DNA of 64,000 nucleotides from Fragilariopsis cylindrus CCMP1102 (GCA_900095095.1 FMBT01000342.1:124001-188000), one strand, 5' to 3'. Positions 1-11,504 are shown, numbered from the stretch's first letter. The notes: generated by a model not told the origin, from the sequence alone. Translations and numbers: made by a program.

Positions 1-2
1 TA

Positions 3-1103
3 TACGCCGATTCGATGGGCCCTGCATCTGTTGTGAATTCATTCAGCTTAACTCCGTTTGGTACTGCATCAAGTCAGCAACTCATGGCGGCACCGCAAAA
101 GCATAGAAGAAAAATTGCTAAGGTACCCTTTAAGGTATTAGACGCTCCGGCGTTACAGGATGACTTTTATCTTAATTTAGTTGACTGGTCTTCTCAGAAT
201 GTTTTAGCTGTTGGGTTGGGTTCCTGTGTTTACCTATGGAGTGCATGTACATCTAAGGTGACCAAACTTTGTGACTTGGCACAATCCGAGGACATTGTTA
301 CATCTGTTTCGTGGGCCCAACGAGGAACGCATTTAGCAGTGGGTACCAACAAGGGTGAAGTCCAACTATGGGATACCATCAAAGTGAAAAAGGTTCGGAC
401 CATGGCTGGTCACACAGCCCGAGTTGGTACGTTGGCATGGTCAGGACCTACTTTGGCCAGTGGTAGTCGAGATAGATTGATCTTTTTGAGGGATGTTCGT
501 GCAAAATCAGCCTATACTGATAGACTCAATAATCATCGGCAGGAAGTTTGTGGTCTGAAATGGTCCTACGATGAACCTGCCTTTCTCGCTTCCGGTGGTA
601 ATGACAACCAATTGCACGTAGTAGACAGTCGTAATCCTATCCAACCAGTCCACCGGTTCACCGATCACACTGCAGCTGTTAAGGCAATTGCATGGTCTCC
701 TCATCAGCATGGATTACTCGCTAGTGGAGGTGGAACAGCCGATCGATGCATTCGATTTTGGAATACTCTCAGTGGCTCGGCGCTGAACTGCGTTGATACC
801 GGTAGTCAAGTTTGCAACCTAGCTTGGTCACAGAATTGTAACGAAATCGTTAGTACTCATGGATATTCGTTGAATCAAATTGTGGTTTGGCGCTACCCCA
901 GTTTGAGTAAAGTCGTGACATTGACAGGTCACACGTACCGAGTCCTGTATTTGGCTATGTCTCCCGATGGATCAACAATAGTTACGGGTGCTGGCGATGA
1001 AACGCTGCGATTTTGGCAGGTCTTTCCAGGACCACGGTCCGATGCTAAAAACAATGCAGGTGGGCTGTTGTTTCCCAACACTCTAGGGTCTGTGATTCGA
1101 TAA
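3..1103 (+). CDS. FZR1: APC/C activator Cdh1/Fizzy-related, WD40 part (5' truncated)
   Basis: Co-activator that recruits substrates to the anaphase-promoting complex in late mitosis and G1. The visible part is the seven-bladed WD40 propeller, opening with VPFKVLDAPALQDDFYLNLV and NVLAVGLGSCVYLW, both typical of the Cdh1 rather than the Cdc20 branch. Later blades read ASGGNDNQLHVVD and TGAGDETLRFWQVF. The protein ends in Ile-Arg, the family's C-terminal IR tail that docks on APC3. The frame stays open upstream of the first ATG (base 15) to the window edge, so the N-terminus with the C-box lies outside the window. No intron is seen in this part. Cdc20 is the alternative, less likely from the blade-1 sequence. 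Confidence 0.93.
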   Translation, partial: YADSMGPASVVNSFSLTPFGTASSQQLMAAPQKHRRKIAKVPFKVLDAPALQDDFYLNLVDWSSQNVLAVGLGSCVYLWSACTSKVTKLCDLAQSEDIVTSVSWAQRGTHLAVGTNKGEVQLWDTIKVKKVRTMAGHTARVGTLAWSGPTLASGSRDRLIFLRDVRAKSAYTDRLNNHRQEVCGLKWSYDEPAFLASGGNDNQLHVVDSRNPIQPVHRFTDHTAAVKAIAWSPHQHGLLASGGGTADRCIRFWNTLSGSALNCVDTGSQVCNLAWSQNCNEIVSTHGYSLNQIVVWRYPSLSKVVTLTGHTYRVLYLAMSPDGSTIVTGAGDETLRFWQVFPGPRSDAKNNAGGLLFPNTLGSVIR

Positions 1104-1776
1104 GAAAATAATCATCATAAAATTGAGACATCAAGATCAATAACAATTAATTCTAGTACGAGAGATCGATGTTGGAATATATAGATAATATAGAGAGTAA
1201 TTTCAATCTAAATAATGACTACATACTACCTTATATAAATCTTAATCTTCTATTCATTTCAGATTTTTGTGCTTAGATTTCGCCTACATCAAATAACAAT
1301 ATCCTGTAGCCCCTGAACTCTAGCTATTTGCACTATGATATGTTTCCTCCTTCAGGAAGATAAAAACGAAGCTGGTCAATTCCTAGTGACGATCATTCCC
1401 CTACATTGCAACTATCTCTGCCCGAGGAACTTTAGCAGGTGTAGCTAGATCATTGATTAATAATAGGTATCTAATTATTAAATATGCTTACTGTATTTAT
1501 GATTATTTCAAAGTATGCGCTTATGGGCAGGGCCATGCACACACGCGACTCTCACCAATCTCAAAATCATTCGCGCGTGCATTTTCAGTCCCGAATATAT
1601 GATTTTCTCACCCATTCAATTTATTTATTTTTCGCGGCATCCTTCAATATCAGTTTTCCCATTACAACACTCAACGTAAATCGTGACAAAAGCCGAAAGT
1701 TCAGATTTTCAAGTTTTAGAAAGTTACGACAATAATATTGACAGAGCAAATATAAAGATTATATATAAACTTCAAA
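1104..1776. other. Intergenic, Cdh1 to RPA43
   Basis: About 670 AT-rich bases between two genes on the same strand. It must hold the Cdh1 3' end and the RPA43 promoter. A small ORF near 1484-1735 has no recognisable protein character. I see no repeat or RNA gene. Confidence 0.5.
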
Positions 1777-2709
1777 ATGGGCAAGAAGAGGGATAGAGGG
1801 AGCGATGTCAGCAGGAAGGAAAAAAAGAAGAAGAGTAAGAAACGCGACAAAATCAAGGTAGAATCAGAAGAAGTTAAGAAAGAAGAAGATGGGAGTGTAC
1901 AGGTAGACTCACAAATAAATAATCCTAGTTCGTCTTCGGATGTTGCAAAAAATCAACCCAAAAAACAACCGGAAACGGCAGAAGAACAAGGAAAATCAAT
2001 AATGAAATTCTACGACGACAAACCAATATTCTTTCGAAAAAAAACAAAGCTTTCGATCTCATTACTTCCATGGTCCCTTCGAGATTGCAAACAATCAGTC
2101 GAAAGCTCTATTCGGAAAATGTTACTCAAATATTCCGATGGATTAGGAGGAATATTGATGGCATACGATGACATTAAACTTCAAGATTTTGAAGGAGATA
2201 ACAATAGCAAAGGAAAGGGATGGGTTCTCAACGAACTCCCCCATGTTCATTACGATGTTTCTTGTAATGTTCTCGTTTTCTCCCCTTCGGTGGGATGTGA
2301 GGTAAGGTGAACTAAGATAAACGTCTTTACTGTACAAATATAAATTGTGGTTGAATACATAGAACGAGAAAAATCCTTACATAACCAAACTGTTCTATTA
2401 TAATTTCGTTTAAATATTCTAAAAAAACAGTTGAAAGGTGTCGTCAACGAATGCTTTCCTTCTCATGTTGGGATATTAGTTTTTGATTACATCAATGCCA
2501 TGGTATCCGCAGAAACTATTCGTGAAGCTGGGTATAAATATGATCAAGATCTACAGACATGGACCATGGGAGGTGATTCCATTACAGGTGGAGTTAAAAT
2601 GAATTTTGTAGTAACGAAGATCCATGAATGTGATGGTACGATTTCGCTTGAAGGAGCCAAGCCAGCTCGATCGTTATTGGTAGACTCAGAAAGAACATTT
2701 GAAGTATAA
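1777..2709 (+). CDS. RPA43: RNA polymerase I subunit RPA43 (Rpb7-like)
   Basis: Stalk subunit of RNA polymerase I, which transcribes the rRNA precursor in the nucleolus; it contacts initiation factor Rrn3. Two exons, 1777-2301 and 2431-2709, are joined by a GTAAGG...ACAG intron and give 267 residues. Residues 1-70 are Lys/Glu-rich and basic (KKKKSKKRDK), fitting a nucleolar protein. The SHS2/Rpb7-N-like part carries MLLKYSDGLGGILMAYDDIK and VLVFSPSVGCE. The join at the intron restores GCELKGVVNE, the family's strand entering the OB-like half. Human and yeast homologues are of similar size and carry the same LxGxxxAYxxI pattern. A generic Rpb7-type subunit of another polymerase is less likely because of the charged N-terminus. 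Confidence 0.82.
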
Positions 2710-2868
2710 GAGAAGAAACTAATGAAATAATACTGTTCCAGTCCTCTATGTTGTTTTGTGTTATCTACAGTACTAATCACATTTATTGAGTCTTATATGA
2801 AGACAAAAGTGTTGCATTAAAGTTTTTAATTCTCTATCTCTCTCCTTGGGCGGGAGGGTCATGAAACA

Positions 2869-3154
2869 AACGAGGGACCGATCTTCCATTGTAATCTACT
2901 AAATCATATAATACTTATAACCAGCCATTTTGTCGTTGAAACCTTTCAACAGAAATTGTCCTTCTTATTTTATCGGTCCTTTTTTCTTAGCTGCCTTTAA
3001 GGTTCCAACCAAAAACGAGTGACAAGATCTTCCATTTCTACTCTGCTAAATCATATAATACTTATAATAACTTTGTTGGTAAAACCTTTCAACAGAAATT
3101 GTCCTTCGTATGTTATCAGTCCTTTCTTCTTAGCTGCCTTTAAGGTTCCAACCA
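2869..3154. repeat. Partial tandem duplication of the Costars gene 3' end
   Basis: Two imperfect copies of about 140 bases lie side by side, roughly 2869-3012 and 3014-3154. Shared blocks include AAATCATATAATACTTATAA, CCTTTCAACAGAAATTGTCC and TTAGCTGCCTTTAAGGTTCC. The right copy encodes the last 35 or so codons of the IQ-Costars gene. The left copy lies beyond the stop codon, has an internal stop and a changed end, and is a decayed non-coding copy. Confidence 0.85.
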
Positions 3155-4052
3155 ATGCCTCATAATAATCTGCTACCTCCTCGTCGTCAAACAAGTCACC
3201 AAATTCAACGTATGGTTCACCAGATTCTCCAATCCGTTTTATGTCTGTAAGTAGCTGTTGCATTTCTTCTTTCATTCGTATCTATGATAAATATGAGAAA
3301 GAAGAAAAAGAAGAAAGGAAATTAGTTGAAGCGCGTATCAATAATTAGAGATTTAAAAAAAAAATCAAACAAGTCTTTTCTCTTCTGCATTTAAATCCAT
3401 CGTGATCACACAAATATGTAGGGCTGTATATAAAACTTACTTCATGTTCTTGAAGAAATTTTTCTGTATCAGTTTGACGTTTAGATGCATTGCTCTGAAG
3501 GTTTGCATCCTTCACAAAGCATATTTTTTTTTGAGTATCGGTTTGGGTTGGGTCTATTGGTGATGGTACACTAGTATCTATTTTTGGCTTTTCATTTCTT
3601 TTAACAGGTGAAAAATTCCTAGTAGGAGGCTTGTTCGATTTAGGACTATTTGCCTCGATTTTTAATAGAATGTCACTGACTGACTCCTGCATGTCTTCGT
3701 TGGGTTCCTTCTTACTAGAATCTTTGATATTTTTTGGCAGAGGAATATCCAATACGTCAATACTGATTGAGCTGCCATCCATTTCACTGTTGTTATTGTT
3801 GTTGTTATGTTCATCGTCTATAACGTTAATGCTTGAATCATCGTCATCATCCTCAATTGTCCTTGAAGATATTGCTGCATTTTTCCTTTTCAAGAGAATA
3901 TCGTCAATTAATTTTTGAACCATTCTATTCACTCTTGCACGACACAAAGCGCCACGAAGGAATGATTGGATAACGATGGCATCTTTCTCAAATGACGAAT
4001 CATGAGACGCCATCTTATCTTTCTTGCTACTAATTGGCCAACGCAACTTCAT
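3051..4052 (-). CDS. IQ-motif protein with C-terminal Costars domain
   Basis: Two exons on the minus strand, 4052-3441 and 3281-3051. The donor is GTAAGT directly after EKFLQEHE; the acceptor is ATAG before codons for IRMKEEM. Product 280 residues. Near residues 24-46 an IQ motif (IVIQSFLRGALCRARVNRM) should bind calmodulin or a light chain. The middle is disordered, with Asp and Asn runs. The last 75 residues form a Costars domain (LLTDIKRIGESGEPYVEFGD, YYEALVGTLKAAKKKGLITY), as in ABRACL and the C-terminus of striated-muscle STARS, which act on actin dynamics. ABRACL itself is only the Costars domain, so the IQ part is an addition. An internal Met at base 4013 is an alternative start. The actin role is inferred from the family. 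Confidence 0.8.
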
Positions 4053-4666
4053 GTTTCAGTTAGCTTGTTGATTCGATTCCGTCTGTCGTCTTTCTCTTGG
4101 TCTCCGAACCGATTCCGTCTCTCGTCTTTGTCTCGGACACTCTGAACCCTTTGATGTGTGTATTCTCTTCCCAGCTCTCCCAGGCCCATCTACTCGTCGT
4201 TACATGTATCCCTTGTTTATTTGGTACAGTATGCGACATACTGTACAGTGCTGATGCCTGTAATAGAGCGAAGATTGGCTGTTCAATTAAATAAATAAAG
4301 CAAGCAAATGGGACTGCTCGACGAATATACGACTAAATTGTTGGGGGAGATGGGTTTCCCAATTTTTTCATCATTTTTTTTCTTCGCGCTAATTTATTGT
4401 CAGGACCAATCACATTCTAAATTTGAATTTCACTTTTCACCTCAATACTTCGAAGTAAACTGAAAACTGTATGTACTGCATGTACTGTACATAGGAACAT
4501 TCATAATAACATCACAACGTGCTGAATGTTAATGACATAACATATCGTATTCGGAATATCTTTCACACCATCTATCCGTCTAAGATTTATAAGACAACAC
4601 ACATCTGCTCTTCCCTATTATTTGGCAAACATAACACACAATATAACACAAGAAAGTACTACTAGT
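4053..4666. promoter_or_regulatory. Shared upstream region, Costars and NUFIP1 genes
   Basis: About 610 bases between the divergent starts of the two genes, so it should hold both promoters. A short perfect hairpin of TACAGTATG / CATACTGTA sits near 4225-4245, and TACTGTAC recurs near 4483. No protein-like ORF is seen. Confidence 0.4.
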
Positions 4667-5368
4667 ATGTCAGGACGACCACCCCCCGCCGCCGCCGCCG
4701 CCTCCACCTCCACCACCACATCCATCAAATCTTTTCCAAAATGGGAATCCGACTTATTCATATAGCTACAATTACACTTACGGATATGGTGCTCCTCATC
4801 CGCCACCGCCGCCACCGCCCCCTCCGCCACCACAAACAACTGGTGTTACTACGGTTCGGAATGCGTCGATTGCAATTCCAACAAAGAATATCAACAAAGA
4901 CGACAATCAGCATAACAATTCAAACTCGATGAAGAAGAACCCACTTATATCGGTAGTGCAGCAACAAATACGTGAAAAAACTACCACGGAAGAAACAGAA
5001 CTTGCTGCTGCTGATGGTGTTGTTTGGACCTGTGATACCTGTAAGGTCACACTTGAATCGGAAAAGGCTTTTAAGAGCCATCGAAGAAGTCATGTGAAAT
5101 GTTCTTCGTGTGAATATGAAGGTGCACCAAAACTTGTGAAGGCTCATTTTCTAGCAGTTCATGGAAAATTTTTGGTTCTGGTTTCAAGACCATAACAGTT
5201 GCAATTCCTGGTTGTCGGGCTGCAAAATATAAAATTTGTGTTGGTAATCGTCCCGAAGATATCCAACGATGGATTGCAGAACGAAAGAAACGATTTCCTC
5301 GTACTGATGTTATTGCGACTGCTACTACTACTAATTCTACTGATTCTACTACTTCTAGTAATATAATA

Positions 5369-5417
<49 letters not shown>

Positions 5418-6124
5418 CCACAAACAGCTGAGATACGACATGGGAAAGAAAATAAGGAGACAGCTGCTACAGGTCTTTCGTCGTTGTTGGCGGGGTATGG
5501 ATCCTCTTCTGACGAATCAGATAGTAATAACAACAAAGATGAAGATTCAAATGACAAAACATGCCAGAGGTCTTCAACAACGATAACTTCACAAATCGGA
5601 GCTTCTGGAGGTAGTTCGCCGCCTACTCATAATAATCCACAGAGTTCTACACAAACCAAAAATATGGAATTAGCTGAAGGAGAAGATGACGTTGTTGTTG
5701 TTATTCCCACTACAACTACAACTACAACGACGGAGAAGAACCAAATAGTCATCACACATCAACAAAGAACTCCTTCTAGGCCATGTCGTTTCTTTTTCCG
5801 GCAAGGTTCTTGTCGAAACGGTGAAAATTGTCGATTTAGTCATGTAGTAGAAACGGGACAAAATCAACAGCAGCAGCATAGTCGAAATAAAAAACACAGA
5901 GTGCTGCTAATAGTGGTAGTAAGAATATCAACAAAAAGCGTAAACGTGGAGGTATAACATCATCAGATACACTTCTTCGTAGGCTTCTTGAGAATGATAT
6001 GGAACGAGAATCAACACTCACGATGCAGCTACTGAAGTATATTGTAGATAGCAATTTCTTCTTTGATAAAGATAAATCGAAAGGAAATAACGCTAACAAA
6101 AATTCAACGGCAGAGACAACATAG
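4667..6124 (+). CDS. NUFIP1: NUFIP1-like snoRNP assembly factor (frame broken)
   Basis: Homologue of NUFIP1/Rsa1, a nuclear scaffold for box C/D snoRNP assembly. The sequence starts MSGRPPP and runs into a proline stretch, then YSYSYNYTYGYGAP. A C2H2-type finger follows (CDTCKVTLESEKAFKSHRRSH), then a Cys pair and the NUFIP box from about 5175 (GFKTITVAIPGCR, PEDIQRWIAERKKRFPRTDV). A conserved TGLSSLLAGYGSSSDES block lies near 5470-5520, a CCCH finger (CRFFFRQGSCRNGENCRFSH) near 5780, and the C-terminal helix KRKRGG...LLRRLLENDMERESTL near 5945-6020. These parts lie in different frames. The breaks fall in a C6 run near 4682, a T5 run near 5170, the AAT microsatellite near 5360-5400 and an A6 run near 5890. 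Residual assembly indels fit better than a pseudogene because all domains are preserved, but a pseudogene cannot be excluded. Confidence 0.75.
5360..5417 (+). repeat. AAT/GAT microsatellite inside the NUFIP1 gene
   Basis: A run of AAT units followed by GATAAT units, encoding Asn then Asp-Asn when read in the downstream frame. The coding frames on the two sides do not match across the tract, so its length in the assembly is doubtful. Confidence 0.8.
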
Positions 6125-6957
6125 ACGGAGACCTATTGGTACTTTATTAAGGATCATGTCTCACATCACATATATATTCCAAAATTAGATGATAAGAGGA
6201 AGATTAATACAATGATACCATTTCGGTGTGATATTCTTTTTTCTGATAAAGATAAGGAACAAAACATGTTTGTTAACATAGAATAAAATTCGAAAACGGA
6301 ACACTATTTGTCATTATATTATATGCTCTACCTCGAAAATTATAGGTCTGCTACCTAGAGCTTGGTTCACCTTTATTTCTAGTTTGAGGCTTTCGAAGCA
6401 AGGTCTTCTTTTCATCTTCATACCACTCTCCATTATATCGCGCTGTGAGTGAGTGAACAACCATGCTTTCAGTTCCTATTGTATTGGCTCTAGTAGGAAT
6501 CCTTTTCGTAAACGGATTATTTTATGCAATTTGTCCTGAAACTCTCTATTCACCACGCGTTTATATAAGGGATAGTATATTATTTACATAAAATCTTGCT
6601 TCAGTTTTCTTTCTTTTCAGTCCCGGGATCCGTAGTCACGGGGATTAATCTCCACTCGAATAAGAAACTAGTTCTATGTCTATGTATGTCTCATAGATAT
6701 GTAAATGTTCATAGTATGTATATATCATACCCTTCTTGAGACGGGACATCATCTGTCACCACAATTTACGGCAAGCCAAACCAAAGAAGAAAGAAAGAAG
6801 ATAAAATTTGATGATGCATCTTTATTCTCTGATTCATGATGCATCGATCATCAATCAATTGTATTATTCGTCGTCTTCTATACCGTTTTACAAGTTTTTT
6901 TCCTAGCAAACGAAATATTAAACATATATATATAAAAAATATAACTGCTATTAAAAC
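6125..6957. other. Intergenic, NUFIP1 to unknown gene
   Basis: About 830 bases of AT-rich sequence with no convincing ORF. TATATATATA lies about 30 bases before the next ATG. I see nothing else that can be named. Confidence 0.4.
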
Positions 6958-8028
6958 ATGGCTGAAGAAACAAAAGAACGGTCGAGCGTTAAATCGTCAG
7001 TTAACTTTGCCCAATCGGTCGACGAGAGTGCCGAGAAGAAAAGGGTATCAACGGCGTCAAAGAGGTCATCGAAACGTAGCAGTCTCCGCTCTAGCTTCTT
7101 TCGTTTGAAAAGTTTAAGTTTTCGAAGGTAAGCCTTGAGGGGTGATGTATTGTGAAAGTAGAAAATAGAAGCGATTATTTTTGAATGATCGATAGACTGT
7201 TTTTTTAATTTGTGTCTAACTGCTGTCTTTAAATTTCTTCTTTTTCTTCTCCGCTCTTATTATTTTGCCATGTTTGGTGTTTTCTGTTCTCGATTAATAT
7301 GCAATGTGCTGAGTAGGTCTGGTGGTGATAGAGGTGCTGAGCTTGATACGCTCCGTGGAACATATGGACCTGAATTTGAGGGATATGCCAAAATTAATCG
7401 TGCCGGTGGTGCTGGTCTATCTTGTGGTTGTTTCGGTGGTTCTTCCAAGGATGATAAGAATGAAAAGATTATTCTAATTAAGGGTGCATATTGCTTTGTT
7501 TTTACCAAGGAAACTGATTCGTCTCCAAAATATGCTATCGCCTTAGCACACCAAAAGGCAAAGTTACAGCAACCTCCATCACACGGCTTACATCGTGTTA
7601 CGGTTGAATCATCTCTTGGTGATATAGATTGGGAATTACATTTTGAAACGAAACCAATTGCTGATCAATTTGTCCTTGCTTTTCGGAAACAAGCAGCAAT
7701 CGGTGAGGCTGATGAAGTTCGGAAGGTAAGTAAATAAAACAAAATAGTTTTGGTGATGGAATAATGTAACGTAAAAGTTGCTTGGTGCAGCCAATGAGGA
7801 CTACTTTCTAACTGATTTTTCTTTTCCTTCCTTCTCTCTCCCTTTCTTCTTCTTCTTCATAAACAGCGCCTTGGACATGATAAACTTCTTAACAAAAGAG
7901 GTTCTGTTAAATACGCAGAAGCTATTGCACTGAAGAAATTAGGAGAGCAACCTGAAAAGAAGGAAAATGTTGTATTAGACGATGCCCTTAATGTTGAGCC
8001 TATGACGGCTACTCATGGTGGATATTGA
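6958..8028 (+). CDS. Conserved protein of unknown function, three exons
   Basis: Exons 6958-7127, 7317-7725 and 7867-8028, with standard GTAAGC/GTAAGT donors and TAG/CAG acceptors, give 246 residues; exon phases agree at both joins. Residues 1-57 are Ser/Lys/Arg-rich (KRSSKRSSLRSSFFRLKSLS). The middle is a globular part of about 130 residues with alternating hydrophobic strands (IILIKGAYCFVFTKE, YAIALAHQKAKLQ, HRVTVESSLGDIDWELHFET) ending in a helix IADQFVLAFRKQAAIGEADE. This strand-rich block closed by a helix recalls a PH-like fold, which is only a guess. The C-terminus ends ATHGGY. I do not recognise a named family. Confidence 0.75.
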
Positions 8029-8191
8029 TGAAAAATTAATATATTGAAAGCTCGGATTTATTTTATTCGATTTCCCCCCTAGTACAAGTTGTTGTCGACA
8101 ATAAAGTGATTGTATTCGTATATCTGAATACAACATCAGAAAGGCTGATTAATCTTCGTTGCCTGCGTATATCTAGCTAGAATGTTGTTAC

Positions 8192-8363
8192 TAGTACAAT
8201 ACAGTATATGTCTAATGTAAGTTACGGGAAAATAATGGTATTTTATTATTAATTATATGATATTGATATTGATATATAATAGTATAGTATAGTACAGTTT
8301 ATGTCCAATTTTAGTTACGGAAAAATAGTGGTATTTTATTATTAATTATCTGATATTGATATA
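8192..8363. repeat. Tandem repeat, two copies, period about 93 bases
   Basis: Two diverged AT-rich copies lie downstream of the unknown gene. Shared blocks include GGTATTTTATTATTAATTAT and TGATATTGATAT, in copies starting near 8192 and 8285. Non-coding and in the gap 8029-8542, which holds no other feature I can name. Confidence 0.75.
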
Positions 8364-8542
8364 TGTTTATAATTATAATGTTATGAATTCGATTTGTATG
8401 GACACGACTTTCTCACAAAGCCAATATTGAATATGATGTAATGATATATTATGATAGTGCATTGTCTCAACCCAGTCCAACAAAAATATCATTGGATACG
8501 TCACTGCACGTTGTAGTTTAAATGCTATGATATCCATATATC

Positions 8543-9687
8543 TTACTTTTTGTTTCCGGCCACACAAACCAAGTCTGTCGTTTATTGTAGAATGTACGAA
8601 GTATAATATTTTGTGTGCGTTGATACAATGAATATGCGAATGTGTTAGTCGATAATAATAGAATAAAAGCGGCCATAATATTCATTTAATAAAAGCACAG
8701 CAATACGAAAACAACGATATGATACGATTCAATTCACTTACTGATACAAAATCGATTACCGTGTCTATCGGGTAAATTGTGACCTAGATGTGTTCCATCT
8801 GCTGAGACTATTAGTGTGGAGTGCAATAGATTGATTGGACAAAGAATTTAACGATAGTAATAAAATATGTAAATAAGTGACATTTCAGTAGGTAAATACG
8901 GTCGCTTCTACACCTCGAACAGTTGAAAATTAAAACGATGACAAAAGAATCAATCCAGTCCAATCCAAAACACAACACAACAAGCACGTACCAGTTTCTC
9001 CGTCCGACAAAACTCTAACGTTAGCCCAATTAGTTTCTTCGTCTCTAAAAGAAGGCCAACCTTCAGTAGGGAAAACAAGTCGAACAAAACAAGGCGAAGT
9101 GGTTAATTAGATTGTTAGTTAGTTAGTTAATTAGTATGTTAGTTAAAATGCATCGAGGATCCAAAAGGTTACAATTCGGTTTATTGTTACTAACAATAAG
9201 CTACTTACCATGAGCTTTACTTTCAATTAAAAAATCATCCATAGTACGACCAATTGGTGCAGTATATAATAATTTTCCTGTATTCGAATCAAAGAATTCA
9301 ATCTTGGATGATGCCTTTGCCTCTGCAAGAAATTTACTTTTGCCTTCAAAGTATCCAGAATGTTCTGCATAGTGTCTATTAAAATTACAAATATTACTTG
9401 CTGTTTTCTTATCGCAATCCCATCGAAGATTGTCTTGTACAGGACTTTTTTTTCAATGGAAAGAAAACCAAACAAATAATCAAACAAACGGATAAAAACC
9501 ATAGTGAGTAAGTAAGTAAGTAAGTAAGTAAGTGAGTAGCATAGAAGAAAATACAAACGCAACGCTTATTCGTCGCTACAATAAGTACTTCAAAAAGTAC
9601 TCACACTGCGCTTGTGCCATGAGCTTTTTTACTCATAATCGATTCATCGCCCATAACAACGGGAGGTCCAAATTGTTTACCGCCCAT
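8543..9687 (-). CDS. MsrB/SelR-like methionine sulfoxide reductase domain protein, five exons
   Basis: Minus-strand exons 9687-9605, 9444-9209, 9060-8992, 8807-8742 and 8574-8543 keep phase throughout and give 161 residues. The start MGGKQFGPPVVMGDESIMSK is followed by NLRWDCDKKTASNICNFNRH, YAEHSG, then FFDSNTGKLLYTAPIGRTMD and a SelR-type end: HGWPSFRDEETNWANVRVL, DGTHLGHNLPD and GNRFCINLVCVAG. In MsrB the Cys of R-[YF]-C-I-N reduces methionine-R-sulfoxide, and it is present here. The two CxxC zinc pairs of classical MsrB are not visible, so the activity is inferred. Every exon is short, so no single ORF covers the gene. A tetranucleotide AGTA repeat lies in intron 1. Confidence 0.75.
9505..9536. 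repeat. AGTA tetranucleotide repeat in an intron
   Basis: About eight AGTA units with slight variation at the ends, inside the first intron of the MsrB-like gene. Confidence 0.9.
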
Positions 9688-10369
9688 CTTTTTGTTTTGT
9701 ATTGTTTGGTTGGAGTGTTTAAGTTAATGTCTTTATATTTGTTAGTTACTCTTTTCGATTTTAATTTCGATCTGTATGATTTTGTTTTTGTGAGAAAGAT
9801 GGAAAGATGTGAATGTGTCTCCTACTGTATATTCTTCTTCTTTCTCTCTCATCGTCATCCGATCAAGATCCTTGTACCGATTATTCTTCGGTCAAGCGTA
9901 AGAGAGCTTGAGCAGTGATTGAATCGTGTTTGTCAAGTACTTCTTTAGGCCTCAAAACATTATGAAAAAAATGCAGGAGAACTGCTTTAACAGATAAGTT
10001 TATATGCCATACTTGTATCAGCTCCTACTCTCGATAGTTATCAAGTACCATACTTGTATTAGTAGGTAGATCCATTGCTTCGTGTTAGCCTAGCTTTGTA
10101 CTAGATCTGGGACTGATGTTTTGTGTGTTGGATTCCTTTAGGTGTTTTTTTCACATTTTCGCCATTTTAATTATTGAAAATGTATTCATTAAATGTTGAC
10201 TAGCTAGTTTAGTTCATGGAACTTCTACTAAAGTGAAGGGAGGTAATTCTATCACTGAACAACATGATTATCAGGATTGTTCTACGTACAATGTAGTGCA
10301 GGGTTTAGTACTATTTATGAACAAGTGAAAGACCTTTTGTAACGTCAAAAATATTATCTGGATCAATGA
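9688..10369. other. Intergenic, MsrB-like to hydrolase-like gene
   Basis: About 680 AT-rich bases between two minus-strand genes. It includes the MsrB-like promoter and the hydrolase-like 3' end. No protein-like ORF or repeat stands out. Confidence 0.4.
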
Positions 10370-11468
10370 TCAGGTGAAAATATTGTCCAAAAAGAATAAG
10401 GGCTTGATGCGGAATGTACTTTCATCTTCTTCTTCCTCGTCTCTCTTTCCTGGGTCGTCCATATTTTCTTCATCGTCCATATTTTCTTCATCGGTGACGT
10501 TTTCGACACTTTCTTCGTTATCTGCCGAGGAATCTTCACCAACTATCTCGCTGCTGCTCACGTCGTCTTCATCCAATTCTTTTGTCCTCTTAAATGAGAA
10601 CCGTAAAAGTCGGGGAATATAGCCGAAATTCCATATGAATGCTCCCGTTGCTTGGAAAACTTTCCGTCGCAATTCATCTACTGAACTAACACTGTTCTTG
10701 ATCGATGTCCATCCTAGCCGTATAACTCCATACTGGACAAAGACGGTCTTCGTGATTGCATAGTAAAATATAGCTGCAGCTAGAGCCCGGCCAAGCAATA
10801 GACGACCTTCCGAACTGACGACTGAATCGATGCCAAATGGTAGGTTCAAATTTTCCAATATCCGTCCTCTATTTTGTCTTTTCGTTCTCATACCAGTGCC
10901 TTTTTCTCTATTATGCTCGTCGTCGTCCTCATCCATTACTTCGGTCATTGATGATCTTCGATTACCACCAACATATTCCTTAGGATGATATTCGATTTTT
11001 TCTTCGACAAACCTGGCCAAAACCCAAGCAAAATATTCGGGCTTCGTACGATGCGGTGCAGATCCACCACCAAGAATAACACATCGTCCATCTACACTAT
11101 CACTGTCACTACTACTACTACCAGTCAATGAATCAAATGTAGATGATGCCGTTTCGATAGCATCGTGAGCACTAGATCCTGAAACAATCGACCGAGCGCC
11201 GCCATCCCACACTATAACGAAAGGACAATCCAGGATGCGATGTAAAAAGGAGTCTAAGACACTGACGCCTCCAGCCTCCATCGCTAGTTGGTTCGCTTTT
11301 CTCAAGTCTCCACAAAGAATAAGACCCGCTACCCTCTCAGGAGCCAGAATCATAGCCGATTCCACCGCGAGCAACCCGTCATTATCGCATCCTACCAGAA
11401 CCGCCTTTTCCCATTTCAAGGCGTCTGTATACCGTGATCATGTATAGCATATAATAGCCACGCATCAA

Positions 11469-11504
<36 letters not shown>

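Noticed and set aside
2869-3012. Second Costars gene
   Set aside because: Only the last third is repeated, with an internal stop and no upstream exon; it is a decayed partial duplication.
5150-5190. Programmed -1 frameshift in the NUFIP1 homologue
   Set aside because: The site lacks a proper slippery heptamer in the zero frame, and the same gene has other breaks in unrelated runs, so indel error is simpler.
9532-9918. 128-codon plus-strand frame overlapping exon 1 of the MsrB-like gene
   Set aside because: It is antisense to a conserved exon, and its Phe/Tyr/Cys-rich translation has no family resemblance.
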